Source: Tenrec ecaudatus
Taxonomy: Eukaryota; Chordata; Mammalia; Afrosoricida; Tenrecidae
Direction of reading: 5' to 3'
DNA length: 64,000 nt
Assembly: GCF_050624435.1 (NCBI RefSeq)
Contig: NC_134534.1
Span: 63,139,501-63,203,500, forward strand
The stretch's first letter is position 1, and each line of letters opens with the position of its first letter. Positions 33,385-44,191 of this stretch are shown piece after piece. The notes under the pieces were generated by a model. It saw only the letters and a program-made list of their open reading frames with translations. It was not told the origin of the DNA and searched no databases. Both the position numbers and the translations under genes were made by a program.

Positions 33385-33520
33385 TGCTCAATTAATAGTA
33401 TGGTTATTGGCTGCTAACCACAAGTTCAACAGTTCAAACCCACCAGCCGCTCTGCAGAAGAAAGATGAGACTGACTGCTCCCTTAAACATCACAGTTTCA
33501 GAAACCCTGGTGACACTGAG
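33385..33520 (+). mobile_element. AfroSINE copy, short
   Basis: TGGTTATTGGCTGCTAACC, CAGTTCAAACCCACCAGCCG and AGAAGAAAGATGAGACTG. It ends in the middle of the body. Confidence 0.75.
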
Positions 33521-34269
33521 TTAGGTTCCTTTCATTTTTCTCCTTTATCAAAATTGCTATTTTATTCTATCAAGTCAAAGGCAACTTTAGAATCTTTTTG
33601 ATAAATTTGTTCATCCTACTAATGAATCTGAAAATTTGTGAATTCTTTATGTATTTTCTTTTTTATACTAAAAATTCTGGTAAACCCATTCATTAACTTT
33701 TTGATCTTCTTTAAATAACTTTATACATTATGATGTTTTTTTCATTATGATGGTTTTATATTGGCATATTTCTGCTTAATATTATTCCTACATGTCATTT
33801 TTATATACATAACTAGTTGTTCTATTTAATTAGTCAAACTTTGATAGACCCAGTTAATTCTTTTAGGGCCAATTATCTGTTTATATATATCTTTGTATTC
33901 AATTTTAAAGAGAACAATATTGCCACCATTATCTTTTTTTTAAATTATAAAAGTCATGTAAATTTAATTGTTAAAAACAATAATAATGCCAAACTTTATA
34001 TATAAAATAAAATTTTGAAGGTCATGTCTTTCCACCTTCAACCTCTAACTCACCAATGATAGAAATGCAGAGATTGAAATAAAATAAGTAGGAAGATAAC
34101 AGTTTATATATAGATATCAATCAATGTATCTCTCTATAGTTTCTAGATATCATCTATATATAAATATAGATTTTAAATATGTACTTCATAAATAAAAAAT
34201 TATAAACATATGCAAAGCATTTCAAATATATGTATATATAATCTTTTCATATACCTATGTAATTTCTAA

Positions 34270-35410
34270 ATTGTGCTCTTGGAAAACCTGATCATAGACC
34301 AAGAGGCAGTCATTCAGGGGATTCTAAATGGTTTAAAAATCAGACAAGGTATGTGTCATGTTTGTATCCTTTCATCACACTTATTCAATATGTATGCTGA
34401 GTAAATAAAAAGATAAATTGAACTATATGAAGCAGCATCAGCATGAACAACTTTCAAGTGTGCAGGGGACACACCTTGCTTGCCAAAAGTAAAGAGGCCT
34501 TGAAGCACTTACTGATGAAGAACAGACTATAGCCTTCAGTATGGATTATAAGTCAATGCAAAAAAAATCTCACAACTGGGCTAATAAATAACATCACGAT
34601 TTCATTTTAGTTGGATGCACAATCAACACCAACAGAAGCAGCACTCATGTAGACAATGCTAGAATAAATATTGCTGTATGAGAACCTCTTTCTGTCCCTG
34701 CTTCCACTCCTCTGGGTTTAAATTTAAGATAAATGATGAGTCACAAGGTAGCTTTATGTTTAATCTACTCAGGTACTGCCAAAAGGTTTTCCATGAATAC
34801 AGGCTAATGTCATTGAATTATATATGCAAAAGTATGGATATGTTTTGTTACATAAATTTTACCTCCACAAAATTTATTAAATATTAGGTGGGGGGGAGAA
34901 ATCAAATGACATGTTGCATTGGGTAAATTGCTGCCCAAAACTTTGAAGTATAGAGAGCAGTCTGAAGACTAATGGTGGCCTGACCATAGCCTTGGTATTT
35001 CTGACTGCCTCATATGCCTGTGAAAGGTTAACACTGACTACGGAAGACTGGAGAAGAACTGACACATTGGAGTCAGGGTGTTGGAAAAGAATGTTGACAG
35101 GACCATACACTGTCCAGAGAACAAACAAGTCTACCTTGTCAAAAGTACAACCCGAATGCTCCTTAGAAATGAAAATGTGGAGACTTTGCCTGACCTACTT
35201 TGAACCATTAGAAACCAGTTGCCAAAGAAGGACATCATGCTTGCTCGAGGGTCAGGGAAAGAGCCAAAGGCCCCAGAAGGATGGATTGACACGGTGACCA
35301 CCACACTGGGCTGAACCCCAGCACTGATGGCGAGGACAGTGCACGACGGGCAGTGCTATGTTCTTTGCCAGAGTCACCGTGAGAGCCAGCTGGTTGACAC
35401 CTAACATGTA
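34270..35410 (+). mobile_element. RTE LINE copy with a 0.2-kb insert
   Basis: The 5' part (ATAGACCAAGAGGCAGTCATT, CACTTATTCAATATGTATGC, AAGTAAAGAGGCCTTGAAGC, to about 34660) and the 3' part (GTTGCATTGGGTAAATTGCTG at 34910 to CTGGTTGACACCTAACATG) belong to one element. Between them about 34665-34880 is foreign, with no identified source. The C-terminal ORF motif is visible but degenerate (TLESGCWKRML against the family's A-F-E-L-W-C-W-R-R). Confidence 0.75.
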
Positions 35411-35414
35411 TAAC

Positions 35415-36235
35415 CTACAATTTAAAAGCCCAGCTGAAACTACTATATTCAATCATCAGGATATTCATAGCATTCCATGTTGATAGAGTGGACCCTCATT
35501 TCATCTTTCAGGGATAGCAGAGCCTTAGTGATTTTACAAAGATGCCATTTCAGTTTTTCCACCTAGACCACAAAGGCCCTTGCATCTCATCACAAAATTG
35601 CCTGGAAAAGGAAAATAATGCTAGCAACTCACTGTGAGCATTATGTGACAAGAGAAAAGTCGAGCTCAGAAACGGCCGGAGAAAGCAGCACCTCAGACAC
35701 TACTCAGGAATCATAATTAAACGTTAGTGATCCAATTCAATCATGAAATATATTAAGCTTTGAATTAGAAAGGAGGTCAAAGGGAATGATATTGTAGCAA
35801 TCAAGATATAGCCCTTCCTTGTAAGAATTATAGGACAGAAGAATGAGGTGGTGGGTTAATTATTTTCTTTGATTAGGTTACCTATTTCTCTCCTTTTGCA
35901 TTTAAATATTAATCAGAGGTTCACTTTAGTACAGCATTATTCAAGAGGATAAAATGAGAAAAGGGTTCAAGTATAAGATAAAACAGTTACTTAAGTGGAA
36001 GATAATAGTTCCCTTCTTATTAAACATAGTATTTAATCATTACTAAAGATTGTTGTAAATTTTATGATAAAGTTTATTCTGCCCATCTTATAAACTGAGC
36101 ATTTATGTTTATGAAATTAGATTAGTATTCTTAAACTGAAATTTAAAAGTAAATTCTTATTTTAAAACCACTAAATCCCTTATGTAAGACCTATTATTTT
36201 TTAACCTTGAGGCTATAAAGTTTCTAGTAAAACAT
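35415..36235. other. Intergenic, nothing recognised
   Basis: AT-rich in its second half. No gene or recognisable repeat was seen. Confidence 0.35.
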
Positions 36236-36239
36236 AATT

Positions 36240-36405
36240 GTTAGTGTGCAGTTGTAAAAATGCTTGAACCCGTTAGCTGCACCTTGAGGGAGCTAAGCAG
36301 CTGTCTATTTCTGTCACGAGTTAGTGCCGTAGAAGGCACACGGGGCAGGTCTTCTCTGCCCTAGAGGGTCAGTAGGAGTAGGAATCAAGTCAATAGCAGT
36401 GGGTC
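36240..36405 (+). mobile_element. AfroSINE copy, diverged
   Basis: GAACCCGTTAGCTGCACC, GGTCTTCTCTGCCCTAGAG, GGAATCAAGTCAATAGCAG and GTGGGT at the tail. Confidence 0.65.
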
Positions 36406-37179
36406 CCAAATAGAGAACAAATACAAATCTATAGATAACATACATACTGAGCTTAATGACTTAAATTACAAATATTTTAATTCATCCATATTGTTAAAGA
36501 CAAAACATTTTAATTTTTATTAAGAAATTAAAACTCACTAACTTTTACTTTTAATTTTAGTAAGTAAATTTACTAACACCTACTTTTAAATTTTAAAAGT
36601 AAAATGTTACCTATAAGAATCTTAACCTCTGGGGTTGTTCTTCTTCCTTTTCTTAATTAAAATAATACTAATTAAAATGTGGTGTGTTAGTTATTACAAA
36701 CAGTCTGTCAAGGATCATTCCACTTAACTCATTGAACAGTAAACAGAGTTAATTATTCAGAGTCAATGTATCTACAAAATATTTAAAATTTAACTAAGAA
36801 TTAAATGGATTCACCACAGTCTATCTCAGATTAGTTTTATACTTAATGAGAAACTGGCAAGTCTCTAAGTATTTCAGTGACTCTTATATCATGTACATTT
36901 TACAACTTTTTTTTTCATTTTACAACTCTTATGATACTTGCAAAATAACTCACCCTAATATGAGATATTTGCATTTATAAGTGACAGGAGAGTGAAACAG
37001 GTCCACCACCCCCACCGCCCCCAAAATCAACACACACACACACATAAAAATTGGCATTTTATTTTAACTTTTCTCCTATTTTCAGTAAATGAAAATCATT
37101 TAAAAACATATTCTTTTCCTTGAGTCCCTAATGTTTAAATCTCTTGTACTCTTTATCTCATACTGGGTAAAGGGCAAAG

Positions 37180-37365
37180 AATCATTGGTAGCTCAGTGGC
37201 CTAAGCATTGAGTTGCTAACCAAAAGGCGGGTGGTTTAAACCCATCACCTGTTCTGTGAGAGAAAGATGAGACTATCTATCTGCTTCTACAGAACGTGAC
37301 AGCCTTAAAAAACCTAAGGAGCAGAGTTGTTATGAGTTGAAATCAGCTACATGGTAGTGTGAGAT
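37180..37365 (+). mobile_element. AfroSINE copy
   Basis: GTAGCTCAGTGGCCTAAGC, TTGCTAACCAAAAGGCGGG, GAGAGAAAGATGAGAC and GTTATGAGTTGAAATCAGC. Confidence 0.8.
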
Positions 37366-37867
37366 AGAGAATGAGGCCTAATGAGGAGCCAACACATAGT
37401 AGATGATGGCCAATCCCAAATGCACTTGAATTTGGTACAACTGTGACTGGAAGCATGAAGTGAACAGTACAAATAAGTCAGAAACATGAATCGAGCAAGA
37501 AACTTAGAGACATCTTGAACTGATGCTTCATTTTGCGGTTGAGGAAACAAATAGGTTAAGCGACTTGTCAAAGCTTCACCAAGTTAGCAGAAGAACTAAG
37601 TTAAGCAATAAGTAACTGAAACAATTATTTAGGAGGTAAAACCAGTACCTGTGCTGAAAAATGAAGACATTTTCAGAAACAATAAATATGGAAAAGCGAA
37701 GACCTTTTCCTCCTAAATCCTATCATTCAAACATTTATCTGAAAACTAGATTTCTGTCATACGGAATGTTGACAATTAAGCAGAGTCTACATTCTTATGG
37801 AAATTTAGAGGTATCCATATTAGTTGTAGAATTTAGAAATGCCTACCCCCTTTTCCATTCATGGATA

Positions 37868-37996
37868 CTAACTCTAAAATCTACTCTGATTAAGTAGATT
37901 CTGGCTCATAGCAAGAGCGTGTTGGTGGGTTTGAACTGCTGATCTTATGACTAATAAGTCCGGAGCTGACCTAAGAGTACCACCAAGACTCCTTGC
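37868..37996 (-). mobile_element. AfroSINE copy, partial
   Basis: GATTAAGTAGATTCTGGCTC, GTTGGTGGGTTTGAACTGC and AGAGTACCACCAAGACTCC, reversed. The central part is deleted. Confidence 0.7.
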
Positions 37997-38451
37997 ACAG
38001 GTCATAACATAAGTATTATTTTAAAAATCTGGCTTTGGGAGACAAATAAACAGCTTTCACTTTTTAGGTCTCCAGGACTATTTACATGTAAGCAACAGTG
38101 ATTATTTTAATTTGTAAGACAAAAATTCTAAAACCCAAACAAAGTAATTGGCAGGATAGAAGTATGCAATTTGCGCATAGGGAAATGTAAATAAAAACAC
38201 ATGAGCCAACACCTAGGAAATATTCTAAATGTAACAATAAAGAAAATAAACCTTAAATTAAATAGTAGATTAGTTTGCTTTTAAATGATGCTATCATGTG
38301 CCTCACATAGCAGTGTAACTGATATCACTCATCTAGTACTCATCATGTGAATTGTCCTCCTGCCCCCAATTTTTTCATAATGCAACATGGATATGTATAG
38401 ACTTATAGGAAGACATTAAATACTTTGATTGATTGAATGACAGGCAGGTGC

Positions 38452-38648
38452 AGTTGTTAGTTGTTATCCAGTCAAAATTGGCTCACAGAAACTCCATCCA
38501 TGTGTGCATCATTGGACTTTCACAGCTGTGGCCTTTCCAAAGAGTGCACCAGGCATTTCCTCTGAGGTGCCTCTGGGTGTGTTCACACAATCAACCTTTC
38601 AGCTAATAGTTGAGAGCTTAATTGTTAGGAGCAACTTGGGACTCTAAG
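38452..38648 (-). mobile_element. Diverged SINE related to AfroSINE
   Basis: Begins with the RTE-type tail GTTGTTAGTTGTTATCCAGTC and ends near AACTTGGGACTC. The tRNA-like part (CAACCTTTCAGCTAATAG) is reversed. It could be a different SINE subfamily. Confidence 0.55.
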
Positions 38649-38689
38649 ATGACAGATAGATGATAGCCAGACACATAGAAGATGATAGT

Positions 38690-38690
<1 letters not shown>

Positions 38691-38735
<45 letters not shown>
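38691..38735. repeat. (GATA)11 microsatellite
   Basis: Uninterrupted AGAT repeats over 45 bases, preceded by imperfect GATA-like sequence from 38655. Confidence 0.95.
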
Positions 38736-38736
<1 letters not shown>

Positions 38737-38857
38737 ACCATTAAAACATTCTTAACTTTTGTCCTAATAATCCTGTTTTAAACATTTGCCTTTAATGAGA
38801 TATAATAACCAGACTTTGGTTGGTATGTCAAGGGCAAAGCCACCATTATTTCAATAT

Positions 38858-38871
38858 AGGTAATCTTATAT
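38858..38871. repeat. Left target-site duplication of TAF5L retrocopy
   Basis: AGGTAATCTTATAT, identical over 14 bases to 40929-40942 at the other end of the retrocopy. It is followed by a T-rich run, the complement of the poly(A) tail. Confidence 0.9.
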
Positions 38872-38896
38872 ATTTTTTGTTTTTCACAGTCGGTGA

Positions 38897-38902
38897 TTTA
38901 AT
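38897..38902 (-). promoter_or_regulatory. TAF5L: ATTAAA polyadenylation signal in the retrocopy
   Basis: On the minus strand ATTAAA stands 12-15 bases before the A-rich tail remnant, the normal distance. It is inherited from the parental mRNA and implies a short 3' UTR of about 90 bases. Confidence 0.8.
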
Positions 38903-40843
38903 CTCAGTTTGAAGTAAGATTTGCAATCCTGAGGCCTTCCACCACTGCCCCGATCCATTAACACAAAATTAAAAAATTAATGTTCCTGATTTTCTTGTGT
39001 AATCCCTGTCACTAAAAGAAGGTGACAGGCCATAAACTGTACACTCAGCACATTACTCATCTGCCCAGTGTATACGCCCACAAGTTCACTGGAGGAGCCA
39101 TTAGCAGAAGTACTGCAGTAAGTGTTCCTGATGTCCCAAACATGAACGGAGTTGTCCATGGAGGCAGAGGCAATCAGGCTGCTGTCTGGGCTGAATGTGA
39201 GACTAGTGAGGTTGTCTGTGTGGCCTCTCAACTCTTTATAAAGGGTTCCTGAAGCCAAGTCCCACAGCTTCAGCCTCTGGTCCTCAGCAGCAGATGCCAA
39301 GTACTTACCATTAGGAGAAAAGGCAAGAGAACGCACAGGCCCTCGGTGGCCTGTGAAGAGCCTCACAGATTTCCCCTGCTGAGCACTCCACAGCCGGACC
39401 GTCTTATCAGTTGAGCCAGTGGCTAAGTAGTTAGAATTGGGGTGGAATCTGACACAGGCCACATCTGCCAGGTGCCCTGCATATATTCTCAGTGGGTAAG
39501 TCCGGTCAAACGACCACAGTCTTGCGGTACAGTCATGTGAACCACTGGCAAAGTACAGACCATAGGGGCTAATGTCCAGGTCCCACTCAGGGTATGCGTG
39601 TCCTTGGTACAACACAGTGTTGGTGACATTTCCAAGGTCCCAATATCAAATGTACATGTCTTCAGAACAAGAGAGCAACCCTGAGCTGTCCGATAGGAAC
39701 CTTGTTCTGTACACAGGCCCACAATGTCCTCGCAGTATCTTCATTTCTGTGCCTGTGCTGTCATTCTCCTCATCCTCTTCTTCAAGAATATCACAAGCCA
39801 AGTGGATACGAGACACATCTACTTGGTGGGCTTCAGCCTTTAACTTCTTGGACCATAAACTCCAAAGTTTTATACAGGAGTTGTCAAACCCAGCAGCAAG
39901 CAGTTTGCTCTCTGGGGAAATTTCTGCAGTGTTCAGTAGCTGCTCTGTGTTATAGAAGGCATAGAAACAGATGGTGGTAAGTGAAGGAGGTCCATCCTTG
40001 ACTCGCTTAATGTTCTCTTGCAAGACCTCCAAGGCAGCTTCATTTTGCAGAATAGGGGTGGGCATGTCGGGGGCAGGGGGCTCTAAGCCAGTGCTCTCGC
40101 TGCGTGCGGAGCTACCACTGGCATAGAGCTGGTAGTCTGTTCTCTGGGTAGGCTGCACTTCCAGATGAATATGTAAGGAGAGGACTTTGCACAGGGCAGT
40201 ATTGTCACTTTGGAGGTAGCGGATAAGGTAGTTGTAGCTGTCTTCTGGGAGACGGACTACATACTTGTTATCTAGGAATGCTCGAAGCGTGAAGTTAGAC
40301 AGGATGTCCTGGATGCTTTGAGTGGTCTGTAGCTGCTCAATGACATCCTTCTGGCTAACGTTCTGTAAAAAACATTCCATGGAAGCGCTGTAAAAAGTTT
40401 CCATGGTGCTCTTCGGACTATTCTGGACCAGGCTGAGATGGAGGTAGACAAAGAGAGGACAGAGGAGAGGCATCACTTCGTGGCTGTGCTGGGAATCAGA
40501 ATCAGTGAGAAAATTCTGTAGTCGTCCAAACTGTACTTCATATTGCTGAGGCTCTGCCTGGCAGGGGGCTGCAGACACGATGTTGGCAGAACCAGATTCT
40601 GACTGGACTGTGAGATTAGCTGCGATCTCTTCAGCAGTCTGTGACAGTCACAATCCTTGTTTTAGGGGGCCTTCTGAATCCACGTATTGTCGGCGTTTGA
40701 GGTAGCAGGACACTGCCATCTGAATCTGCTCTGTACGTACTCTTTTCATGACTGAACATCCCAGGCGGCTCCGGCTCCTCCGGCCTCCGCCGCCCTCCGC
40801 CGCCGTCTCTGGGATCGGGCTGCTTCCGTCTCTGTTGTCTCTG

Positions 40844-40908
40844 CTACAGGTCCTCTTTACCAGGGCTGGCTCCTGGCGGCCGCTCCATGACAGACTGACA
40901 TGGAGCGG
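40844..40908 (-). other. TAF5L: Two overlapping uORFs and a hairpin in the retrocopied 5' UTR
   Basis: A perfect 10-bp stem, CCGCTCCATG (40880-40889) with CATGGAGCGG (40899-40908), surrounds a 9-base loop. Each arm contains an ATG on the minus strand. One starts at 40901 and ends at TAA 40857, the other at 40888 and ends at TAG 40844. Each is 14 codons long. They were presumably present in the parental TAF5L mRNA, and any effect on translation is inference. Confidence 0.6.
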
Positions 40909-40928
40909 GCCGGCGGGCAGGGCCGATC

Positions 40929-40942
40929 AGGTAATCTTATAT
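40929..40942. repeat. Right target-site duplication of TAF5L retrocopy
   Basis: AGGTAATCTTATAT, the perfect partner of 38858-38871. It defines the 5' end of the retroposed mRNA at 40928, just inside GC-rich 5' UTR sequence. Confidence 0.9.
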
Positions 40943-41184
40943 TTTCTGAATTCTTACCTCATCATACCCATAAATTTACTGGCATTGAGACCAAGGAAGC
41001 AAATCAGGCTGGTGTGTTAGGAAAATATTCCTCACCAACCCTGTGACCTTAGATCACCTGGTACTTCATGTTTATACACTTGTGACAATGTGGTTTTCCC
41101 ACATTATGGCCCACTCCCGCCGGCACACCCAGAGTCGCCAGTAATTCTCCACACTGTATAAATAACTCCACCCCACTCTCTCCC

Positions 41185-41430
41185 ACTAAAAAAATATCAT
41201 TTTAGAATTTAAGAGCATGAGAGAACTTTTATAGGTGCAACACTGATTCAGATGTAACATGAAGATAGAATAAGATACAATGCATCTGGGGCTCAGGTGG
41301 GTAGAGAAAGCTTTGAAAATGATGATGGTGGCATATGTGCAAATGTGCTTGACACACTGGTGAAAGTATGGATTGTGATAAGAGATATAGAACCCCCAAT
41401 AAAGGTATTTAAAAACATATTCAATGCATC
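41185..41430 (+). mobile_element. Retroposon 3' tail
   Basis: TGAAAATGATGATGGTGGC, GTGCTTGACACACTGGTG and ATGGATTGTGATAAGAG, then CCCCCAATAAAGGTATTTAAAA. Colinear with the 41750 copy; the first 100 bases are less certain. Confidence 0.65.
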
Positions 41431-41734
41431 TAATAAAATGCATATGCATACTATATATATGTTGTTTTGCTTCTTTCTTTGTTTGCCTAATCATTTACAC
41501 AGGAAATGTTTCCCTGGGCTTCTGGTAGACAATCAGATTGATGTTAGCTTTCGCTCCTAGAGCGAATGTCACAATGCATCATTTCCAAAGATCTTGGCAA
41601 AGCATGTGTGCATCTTTATATAGGCAGCATTCCTGAGTCAAAGGAGATGGGGGGGGGTTGTTTGTTTTGTTTTATGGAGAGCTAACATCAAATGACCCTA
41701 AAAAGATTGTAGCAACTAAATAATAATAATAATT

Positions 41735-41940
41735 TATGAATGATGAAGGGCTCATGAGGTAGGGGGGAGTGGGGAGGGAGGGGGAAAATGAGCAGCAGAT
41801 ATTAAGGGCTCAAGGAGAAGGCAAATGTTTTGAGAATGACGTTGGCAACAAATGTACATATGTTTTTGACACAATGGATGGATGTATGGATTGTGATAAG
41901 AATTGTACGAGCTCCCAATAAAATGATTTAAAAAAAAGAT
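41735..41940 (+). mobile_element. Retroposon 3' tail with G-rich tract
   Basis: ATGAAGGGCTCATGAGGTAG, a G-rich polypurine tract (GGGGAGTGGGGAGGGAGGGG), TTGAGAATGACGTTGGCAAC and CCCAATAAAATGATTTAAAA ending in A8. A G-rich tract plus AATAAA and poly(A) is what a LINE-1 3' UTR looks like. Confidence 0.85.
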
Positions 41941-42970
41941 TGTAGCAATTTGCATACACATCAAAAACACATGGTAATATACTGTGTGTTTCCCCACAAC
42001 CTTATCAATGTCAAATATTAACTTTTTAATTTGTACTAGATTGGGAGGTAGATGTGATATTACATAGTTAATTACAATTGTATTTCTTTAATTATTGGTA
42101 TAATCCAGGGAATTTACTTTTCTTTTTCTTAGAGCTATATATTGATGTCCTCTGCCTATAGGGCCTTTCTAGCTTCTTACAGATTTCAAAAAATTATTTA
42201 TGTATGAAAATCAATATGTATCTAAAATGTTACAAATTACCATTTTGCCATTGCCATTTAAATTAACGCAGCCAACTTCATTCTTCATTTGTTGTTCTGG
42301 TATATGTCACAGTGTTTATGAAGGCAGTCCTTGTGTGAGAAGAAATATTCTCTCAATCTCTTACCATTCTTACAATCATTATAATTTTATTGTTTTATGT
42401 TTATCTGATTGCTTCTTCTGGAAGCTATTTTGTCATTAGGAATGAAATCAGATGCAACCTCGGTATTCTTTCTCTGATGAGAAAAGACCTTATTGTTTAT
42501 ATGCCAGTTAAAAATAAAATGCTTTTTATTATTTAAATAAAGCAAAGTTCAATAAAAATACAATGATTTTATGTAGGCAAAAAAGAACACTATGGATGAA
42601 TACACTTAGACTCTATTCCATCTTCTATAGCTAACTAGTATGTGTTCAATAATGCCAAAGCTTCATACTTACTGCAGTTTTCTAGCAGGATTCGTGTGAT
42701 TTAAATTGACTGAAATTTACTATTCTCTAGTTAGTATTGCTTTAGAATTTCCTTGGAAATTACATAATATTGAAATTTTGCTGGTAGGGTGGAAAGGCAT
42801 TGTCCTTTCAGTTCTTATTCAGAGCAACTTGATAACAATCGGAGGCAAGCCACTGGGTCCTCTGCTATCGATAGGGTTAGGTTTGGGGTCAGCTGGACAT
42901 ATCTGGACAGTTCAATTAGGTTGCAGTCTGATGGCACCTCCTTGAGGGTGGGATCGCTTGTATAAAAGAG
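41941..42970. other. Intergenic, nothing recognised
   Basis: AT-rich. I recognised no gene or repeat family. Confidence 0.35.
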
Positions 42971-42972
42971 AC

Positions 42973-43603
42973 TGTGGCAGTTAGATGATTTTATGTCAAC
43001 CAGACACTGTCTCCTAGCGGTTATGCACTGGGCTGAGATCTACAATCTCAGCAGCTTGAAACCACCAATCACTCTGAGGGGGAGCGAACAGGCTTTCTAG
43101 TCTCATAAAGGTGCACAGTCTCAGAGACCCACAGGGAGTTCTACCTTGTCCTGTAGGATCATTACGAGTCGGCCTCAACTAGAGGAAGGTTCAAGAAGAA
43201 GACACTCCTGGTGATGGGTGGTGTAAAATCTAAAGGGGTCGTCTGATGGTAGCTTCTGGGCCTCATGTGTATGGTCTTGTATGAGAGTGAGAGGCTGAGA
43301 ACTACCTCTCTCTCTCTCTCTCAGCTATTTCAAGTTTCTGCTTGCTGGAACTCTGCCACCCACTCTGAGAGCTGTAAGAGCCCTACCATGTTTCCATCAC
43401 TTGGATTTTCCTACTTCCTGGTTCACCAGCCTACACCTATCTGAGTCTGAAGAGGGACTTAGGGACTAGCATCAGACTTATGTCCTTGAATTGGACTGGG
43501 ATGAGAGGCCTTCTTGACACATAGTTACTTCTTAAAATAAACCTTTCTCATACAGAAGTGAGTGTTACTGGGTTTGTTTCTCAAGACTCCTGGGCCTAAC
43601 ACA
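42973..43603 (+). mobile_element. LTR, about 630 bp including a nested SINE
   Basis: Starts TGTGGCAGTTAG and ends GGCCTAACACA. The flanks GAGAC and GAAAC agree in 4 of 5 bases, fitting a 5-bp duplication. TTAAAATAAACC near 43532 can serve as the polyadenylation signal. The AfroSINE at 43008-43192 inserted into its 5' part. Confidence 0.6.
43008..43192 (+). mobile_element. AfroSINE copy nested in LTR
   Basis: CTAGCGGTTATGCACTGGGC, GAAACCACCAATCACTCTG, GGAGTTCTACCTTGTCCTG and TCATTACGAGTCGGCC. Confidence 0.8.
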
Positions 43604-43990
43604 GAAACACTGAACAGAATCAAGTTCTCTCTTGCCCATTCAGCTTCTGCTAGATCTGGATCTGACATTGGCTTCATTGATCTCTTGTGTCAGCTGCGGA
43701 TCCCAGGATACATCAGCAGATCCTCAACTTGGATTCATTCAGGGGACCTAAGGTTCACTTACCTCTGCCTGTGGCCTTCCTGCTTTGCCTTCTTTCTTTC
43801 TGTTCATTGGCTTTCACAGAGACACAAGTCAGCAGAAGCCTCCATCTTACTCGTATCTAACATCTGAATTGAACTGGACTGAACTTACCTACATCTATAA
43901 TTGGGCAAGCCATTTCTTGATATACCTCTCTTTCTGCATACATACATATACCACCGGTCTTTCTTCTCTAGAGAACCTAAGCTAACACAG
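43604..43990 (+). mobile_element. Second LTR fragment, tandem
   Basis: Ends TTTCTTCTCTAGAGAACC-TAAGCTAACACA, the same kind of terminus as the preceding LTR. Its 5' boundary is not visible. Confidence 0.45.
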
Positions 43991-44191
43991 TCATCCTCTA
44001 TTTCTGTCATTGTTGTCAATTTAACTGGTTGATGGTTTCTGATTTTTGCTTCTACTCTAATGTCACCATATCACACATATGTTTATCACACATATATCAC
44101 ACATATATTTACACTTATGCACGTATACCCATTTATAATTCCATAGGTTTTAATATTTTCTAAAGACTGTAATACAGACTTCATTATAGAT

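Larger units (their letters stand above)
38872..40928 (-). pseudogene. TAF5L: Full-length processed pseudogene of TAF5L
   Basis: TAF5L is the WD40 subunit of SAGA/PCAF-type acetyltransferase complexes, encoded by a multi-exon gene. Here it is one intronless stretch: 5' UTR (40750-40928), reading frame 40749 to 38977 (590 codons; the human protein has 589 by recollection), a short 3' UTR, an ATTAAA signal (38897-38902) and a T-rich poly(A) remnant at 38872-38884. It covers the N-terminal TAF5-like domain (about residues 60-200, FGRLQNFLTDSDS onward) and the WD40 repeats (about 260-560), and keeps the native C-terminus QENQEH. Defects: TGA at codon 34 (40648-40650), TGA at codon 368 (39646-39648), both at Arg positions, and a 1-nt loss near 40387 offset by an extra T at 40367-40372. 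These turn the expected Arg-Phe-His-Gly-Met segment into ASMEC. No other frameshift is seen, so it is a young copy. Confidence 0.95.

Noticed and set aside
38655..38735. CRISPR-like array of short repeats
   Set aside because: It is a simple GATA microsatellite; there are no spacers and the genome is mammalian.
38977..40578. Two long minus-strand ORFs as an expressed WD40 gene
   Set aside because: They are parts of the TAF5L retrocopy in the same frame, separated by TGA codons, with no introns and with retroposition hallmarks.
40648..40650. Sequencing error in place of a true stop in the TAF5L copy
   Set aside because: There are two independent Arg-to-TGA changes plus indels in an intronless copy with target duplications, so a pseudogene is the simpler reading.
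40748..41020. Plus-strand ORF rich in Arg, Pro and Leu
   Set aside because: It is the complement of the retrocopy's GC-rich 5' UTR and extends past the target duplication.
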